A model generated the notes under the pieces. The model was not told the origin of the DNA and ran no database searches. It was given only the letters and a program-made list of their open reading frames with translations. The position numbers were made by a program, and so were the translations under genes. Below, piece by piece: positions 15,241 to 17,829 of a stretch of 17,829 bases of DNA. Origin of the DNA: CAYZEZ01 sp964477295 (lineage in GTDB: Bacteria > Bacteroidota > Bacteroidia > Bacteroidales > SM23-62). The DNA is taken from positions 1 to 17,829 of the forward strand of contig CAYZEZ010000077.1 of assembly GCA_964477295.1 (NCBI GenBank), given 5' to 3'. Positions within the stretch are counted from its first letter, which is position 1. Each line of letters starts with the position of its first letter.

Positions 15241-15930
15241 TTATTCAGGATCCAGGTTTATTATTTTCACCAGCGATGCGAGATCAGGTACTTCGAGATC
15301 CGGAAACTCAGCAGGATTGGTTCTTTCGGGCTCATTATACCGGTTAACCCATACATTGCTCCATCCTAATTCATTAGTGGGAACAATATCATGATGAATG
15401 CTCTGGGCGATATGCAGGACTTTCTCTTTCGGCAGATCAAATTTCTCAAGCGCAGTATTGAAATTGTTGTGTGATGGCTTATATGACTTCACCTGCATAG
15501 CTGTGATAATATGTTCAAACTTAATACCGATACATCTCATTGTAAGGTGGAACATCTCATCATCCACATTGGAAATGATGGCCAGCTTATACTTATCCTG
15601 TAAATCAATTAATGCATTGTGTGAATCAGGAAATGGATACCAGTCACCGAACCGGTCGACCAAACACTCCTTATCTTTTTGCTGAAGGTTAAGGTTCAGG
15701 ACTTTCCCAATATTTTCCATAATCCTGATCAGCACTTCCCGGTATGTGATATAATCCTTACTGATTGTATCCCTGTCTGCTTCCAGGAAGAGATTAAATA
15801 ACGCGCTATCCGGCATCTCTATATGGTAATCAAGTAATACCGGTTGAATAATTCCCAGGACGCTGTTTTTCCAGTCGATAAGTGTACCATAACAATCAAA
15901 GGAGAGAACTTCAAATTGCTTAAAATCCAT
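15241..15930 (-). CDS. HAD hydrolase, haloacid dehalogenase type II-like
   Basis: The preferred ATG at 15928-15930 gives 229 residues starting MDFKQFEVLSFDCYGTLIDW, as family members usually begin. An ATG at 15949-15951 would add seven residues and overlap the sulfatase stop by 10 bp. HAD motif I is FDCYGTLIDW with nucleophile D12. Motif II is in LAIISNVDDEMF, the motif III lysine is in VKSYKPSHNNF, and motif IV surrounds HIAQSIHHDIVPTNELGWSNVWVNR. This set, especially the helical cap and the AQS...HD...VWVNR ending, matches the (S)-2-haloacid dehalogenase type II branch rather than sugar phosphatases. The enzyme would be cytoplasmic. Its tight coupling to the sulfatase gene suggests co-expression, although a haloacid substrate in this context is doubtful and a phosphatase role remains possible. 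Confidence 0.87.
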   Translation of the reverse strand: MDFKQFEVLSFDCYGTLIDWKNSVLGIIQPVLLDYHIEMPDSALFNLFLEADRDTISKDYITYREVLIRIMENIGKVLNLNLQQKDKECLVDRFGDWYPFPDSHNALIDLQDKYKLAIISNVDDEMFHLTMRCIGIKFEHIITAMQVKSYKPSHNNFNTALEKFDLPKEKVLHIAQSIHHDIVPTNELGWSNVWVNRYNEPERTNPAEFPDLEVPDLASLVKIINLDPE

Positions 15931-15941
15931 GGCTATTTTTT

Positions 15942-17624
15942 TTAATTCCATTGAAAAGTGATGATCTCACCCGGTTTATACCCGATACGATGTGCAACAA
16001 TTGCCATTATACCAGAGCCCTCAAGCTTAACCGGCCCGGTGTATATGTTCCATTGACCTGGACCCTCCCATCCCATTTTGTATCCAATGGAAGCACCTTC
16101 AGTCTCACAACCAAGCTTTAATATTTTATTTTTATAATCAAACTGAACCTGCGCTGTTTCCGGCTGTATACCGTCGGGTGGCCACAGCATCTTTACCAGT
16201 TCATCTTCAGGAACGAGGCAGTACGGATCGTATTTTTCTTTCCAGCCGGTATGCGCTTCCCTCATTTTTTCAAGGACTTCCTCATATCCCGGATTCTGAG
16301 CAAGGTTATTGATCTCAAATGGATCTGACTCCAGATCATAAAGTTCTTCGTCAGGTTTGGTTTTGCTGAACCACAATTGCTGCACATCATCCAGTTTTCC
16401 TTCCTCATCAAACCTGAATAGTTCCTGCATCAGTGCCATCTGGTCGCGATAGGGAAGGAACTGGACATAAGGTCGGTCAGGCATATAGTTTTTAATGTAT
16501 TTAAATTTCTTGTTTCTTACCGCTCTCATGTTGTCTACAGCCGGATCCATCCTGTCGCGAGCTGCAAAAATAAACTCAGGGGGACCGCTCTTCTGTTTCC
16601 CGAGGAATGCCCGACCCTGCATATAATCAGGTATATCAATCCCTGTGATGGACAGAACCGTCGGAGCAAAATCGATGAAACTGATCAATTCATCGACCGT
16701 CTCACCCGCTTTTGTGGCACCGGGGAACCTGATGATCATTGGAACGAGGAGTCCTGAATCATAAACCCATCGCTTGGCACGCGGTGTGCCATCGCCATGA
16801 TCACTGTAAAAGAAAATAATGGTGCTATCCGTTAATCCTGCTTGATCGAGTTCTTTTAATAATCTACCCACCTCTGCATCCATCAGTGCAATGTTATCGT
16901 ACATCCGTGCCAAATCGCGCCTCACAACCGGTGAATCGGGATAATAGGGTGGAGCACTTACCTTATCGGGATCGGTGATCAGGGTATCATCAGCTCTTGC
17001 CCATATCTGGGATTCGTGAGTGATACCAATGTTGAACACAGCAAAAAAAGGCTGACCGGGTTTCCTGTTTTTCCAATGGGCCGTATTGCTACTCTCATCC
17101 CAGGCAGTCACAGGAGCTCGAAACTGGTAGTCCTGTTTATTGTTATTGGTACAGTAGTAGCCGTCAGCCCTCAGGAATTCAGAAAAACATCTCACTTCAG
17201 GTGGCGGTACGGCTTCATATACGGGGATCGCCAGGGCGACAGGATCTGTTACTTTATCGATGGAGGCAGTTCTCGTCATGGTCCGCATATGCTGCGCTCC
17301 AAAACTGGTAGGGTACAATCCGGTAATAATAGCGGCGCGACTGGGAGCACAAACCCCGGAAACAGAGAATACATTGGTATATCGTACACCTTCTGCTGCC
17401 AGCTGGTCCAGGACAGGGGTCCTGGCAAGATCATCGCCAAAACAACCCAGGTGAGGGCTCATATCCTCGCACGTGATCCACAGGATATTAGGTTTAAACT
17501 TCAGCGGTTTAATCCCGGATCCGGCAGAGGTTGCATGATTGCATCCTGTTTGGAAAAAAGCTGTAATAATCAGGATAACCATCGCTATCCTGAGGGATGA
17601 AATTTTTTTGGGGAAAAGATTCAT
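15942..17624 (-). CDS. Exported sulfatase (type I, formylglycine) with C-terminal beta domain
   Basis: The 560-residue protein begins with a signal sequence ending in QTGC (C28), a lipobox-like site lacking the usual -3 leucine. The sulfatase core starts at PNILWITCEDMSP (E53, D54 in place of the usual Asp pair). It carries the CxPxR signature as C92-A93-P94-S95-R96 followed by AAIITG, where C92 should become formylglycine. Further core elements are FFYSDHGDG and the TPRAKRWVYDSGLLVP segment. The family is S1, and the N-terminal region looks most like the heparan N-sulfatase/arylsulfatase-like group. The last 80 residues (about 481-560: QVQFDYKNKIL...CETEGASIGYK...YTGPVKL...AHRIGYKPG) resemble the chitobiase/hexosaminidase C-terminal beta domain. 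It probably removes sulfate from a glycan in the periplasm or at the surface. No formylglycine-generating or anaerobic maturation gene is in the window. Confidence 0.93.
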   Translation of the reverse strand: MNLFPKKISSLRIAMVILIITAFFQTGCNHATSAGSGIKPLKFKPNILWITCEDMSPHLGCFGDDLARTPVLDQLAAEGVRYTNVFSVSGVCAPSRAAIITGLYPTSFGAQHMRTMTRTASIDKVTDPVALAIPVYEAVPPPEVRCFSEFLRADGYYCTNNNKQDYQFRAPVTAWDESSNTAHWKNRKPGQPFFAVFNIGITHESQIWARADDTLITDPDKVSAPPYYPDSPVVRRDLARMYDNIALMDAEVGRLLKELDQAGLTDSTIIFFYSDHGDGTPRAKRWVYDSGLLVPMIIRFPGATKAGETVDELISFIDFAPTVLSITGIDIPDYMQGRAFLGKQKSGPPEFIFAARDRMDPAVDNMRAVRNKKFKYIKNYMPDRPYVQFLPYRDQMALMQELFRFDEEGKLDDVQQLWFSKTKPDEELYDLESDPFEINNLAQNPGYEEVLEKMREAHTGWKEKYDPYCLVPEDELVKMLWPPDGIQPETAQVQFDYKNKILKLGCETEGASIGYKMGWEGPGQWNIYTGPVKLEGSGIMAIVAHRIGYKPGEIITFQWN

Positions 17625-17698
17625 AAGTGAAGGTTATTATTGATTATCTAAGTTATCTGATTTCGATGAGAGCACCAAGGATTTTATGAGGGTAAAAA

Positions 17699-17829
17699 CT
17701 AATGATAAAGCATCTCATTTTGAATGAGATGCTTTTCCATTCCGGGACCTTCTATCCATACCTTCAGGTGCTGGCCAAACCTGTTCTCAAAAAATAATAC
17801 TTTAACCGGATGAAACCCTTCCCTGAGAG
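17699..17829 (-). CDS. C-terminal fragment of a PA14-like-domain protein
   Basis: The minus strand is open from the window edge to a TAG at 17699-17701, giving the last 42 residues of a protein. The readable segment includes LREGFHPVKVLFFENRFGQH and, shortly after, VWIEGPGMEKHLI. The order (L-x-x-G-x-H-P-V/I, then a short strand, then GPG and a final MLYH) is typical of the end of PA14 or related beta-domain tails found on sulfatases, glycosidases and other exported Bacteroidota proteins. Most of the gene lies beyond the window, so the parent enzyme cannot be named. It is upstream of the sulfatase on the same strand (74 bp gap) and may belong to the same unit. A hairpin is built into its final codons. 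Confidence 0.65.
   Translation of the reverse strand, partial: LREGFHPVKVLFFENRFGQHLKVWIEGPGMEKHLIQNEMLYH
17707..17735 (-). terminator. 13-bp hairpin inside the last codons of the partial gene
   Basis: AAAGCATCTCATT (17707-17719) and AATGAGATGCTTT (17723-17735) form a perfect 13-bp stem with a 3-nt loop. It overlaps the coding end of the partial minus-strand gene (stop at 17699-17701). On the minus strand the stem is followed by ATCATTAG and then TTTTTACC, so the T-run comes about 8 nt late. It may attenuate transcription before the sulfatase gene. The plus strand shows TTTT directly at the stem end but has no gene to terminate. Confidence 0.55.

Noticed and set aside
17016..17600. A 194-codon plus-strand open frame opposite the sulfatase
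   Set aside because: The sulfatase signature and full domain lie on the other strand; this frame shows only low-complexity shadow translation.

Overview
The window looks like chromosomal DNA from a Bacteroidota bacterium, probably a free-living polysaccharide degrader of the Bacteroidales/Marinilabiliales type. That placement is inferred from several traits. Most genes start without a visible Shine-Dalgarno sequence. Many proteins carry Sec, Tat or lipoprotein export signals. The families present (exported PHP phosphodiesterase, DUF1080 lipoprotein, Tat-exported sugar isomerase-like TIM barrels, sulfatase, DUF5060 glycosidase-like lipoprotein) are typical of that phylum. I saw no rRNA, tRNA, CRISPR array, transposase or phage gene.

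Layout: positions 1-4591 are all minus strand: the N-terminus of a small membrane protein, an exported PHP phosphodiesterase, a SAM methyltransferase, and a large exported S9 serine peptidase whose end overlaps the methyltransferase start. A divergent AT-rich gap then leads to a plus-strand trio (4786-7648): Tat-lipoprotein TIM barrel, DUF1080 lipoprotein, second Tat-lipoprotein TIM barrel. Convergent to this is a D-2-hydroxyacid dehydrogenase, followed by an exported metallophosphoesterase with a CBM9-like tail (both minus). A plus-strand hotdog thioesterase converges on an exported 1-Cys peroxiredoxin across a long dyad that probably ends both transcripts. After the only gap over 300 bp (12117-12471) come a NapH-like 4Fe-4S membrane protein, a DUF5060 glycosidase-like lipoprotein, a haloacid-dehalogenase-type HAD hydrolase overlapping a sulfatase, and the C-terminus of a further minus-strand protein with a PA14-like end.

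How the genes may work together: the clearest functional unit is 4786-7648. The first TIM barrel and the DUF1080 protein belong to the families that, in characterised Bacteroides systems, act after C3 oxidation of a glycoside: DUF1080 proteins cleave 3-keto-glycosides and the TIM barrel handles the released keto-sugar. All three proteins here appear to be lipid-anchored outside the cytoplasm. No Gfo/Idh/MocA oxidoreductase, which would make the 3-keto substrate, lies in the window. The sulfatase and DUF5060 protein suggest use of sulfated polysaccharide, but no SusC/SusD pair is visible, so this is at most the edge of a utilisation locus. The remaining genes (peptidase, phosphoesterases, peroxiredoxin, thioesterase, methyltransferase) look like unrelated housekeeping or periplasmic functions.

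I found no convincing case for a wholly new defence or mobile system. The points most worth following are the exported keto-sugar cassette, the changed metal-ligand positions in the second TIM barrel and in the metallophosphoesterase, and several hairpins placed at gene ends.
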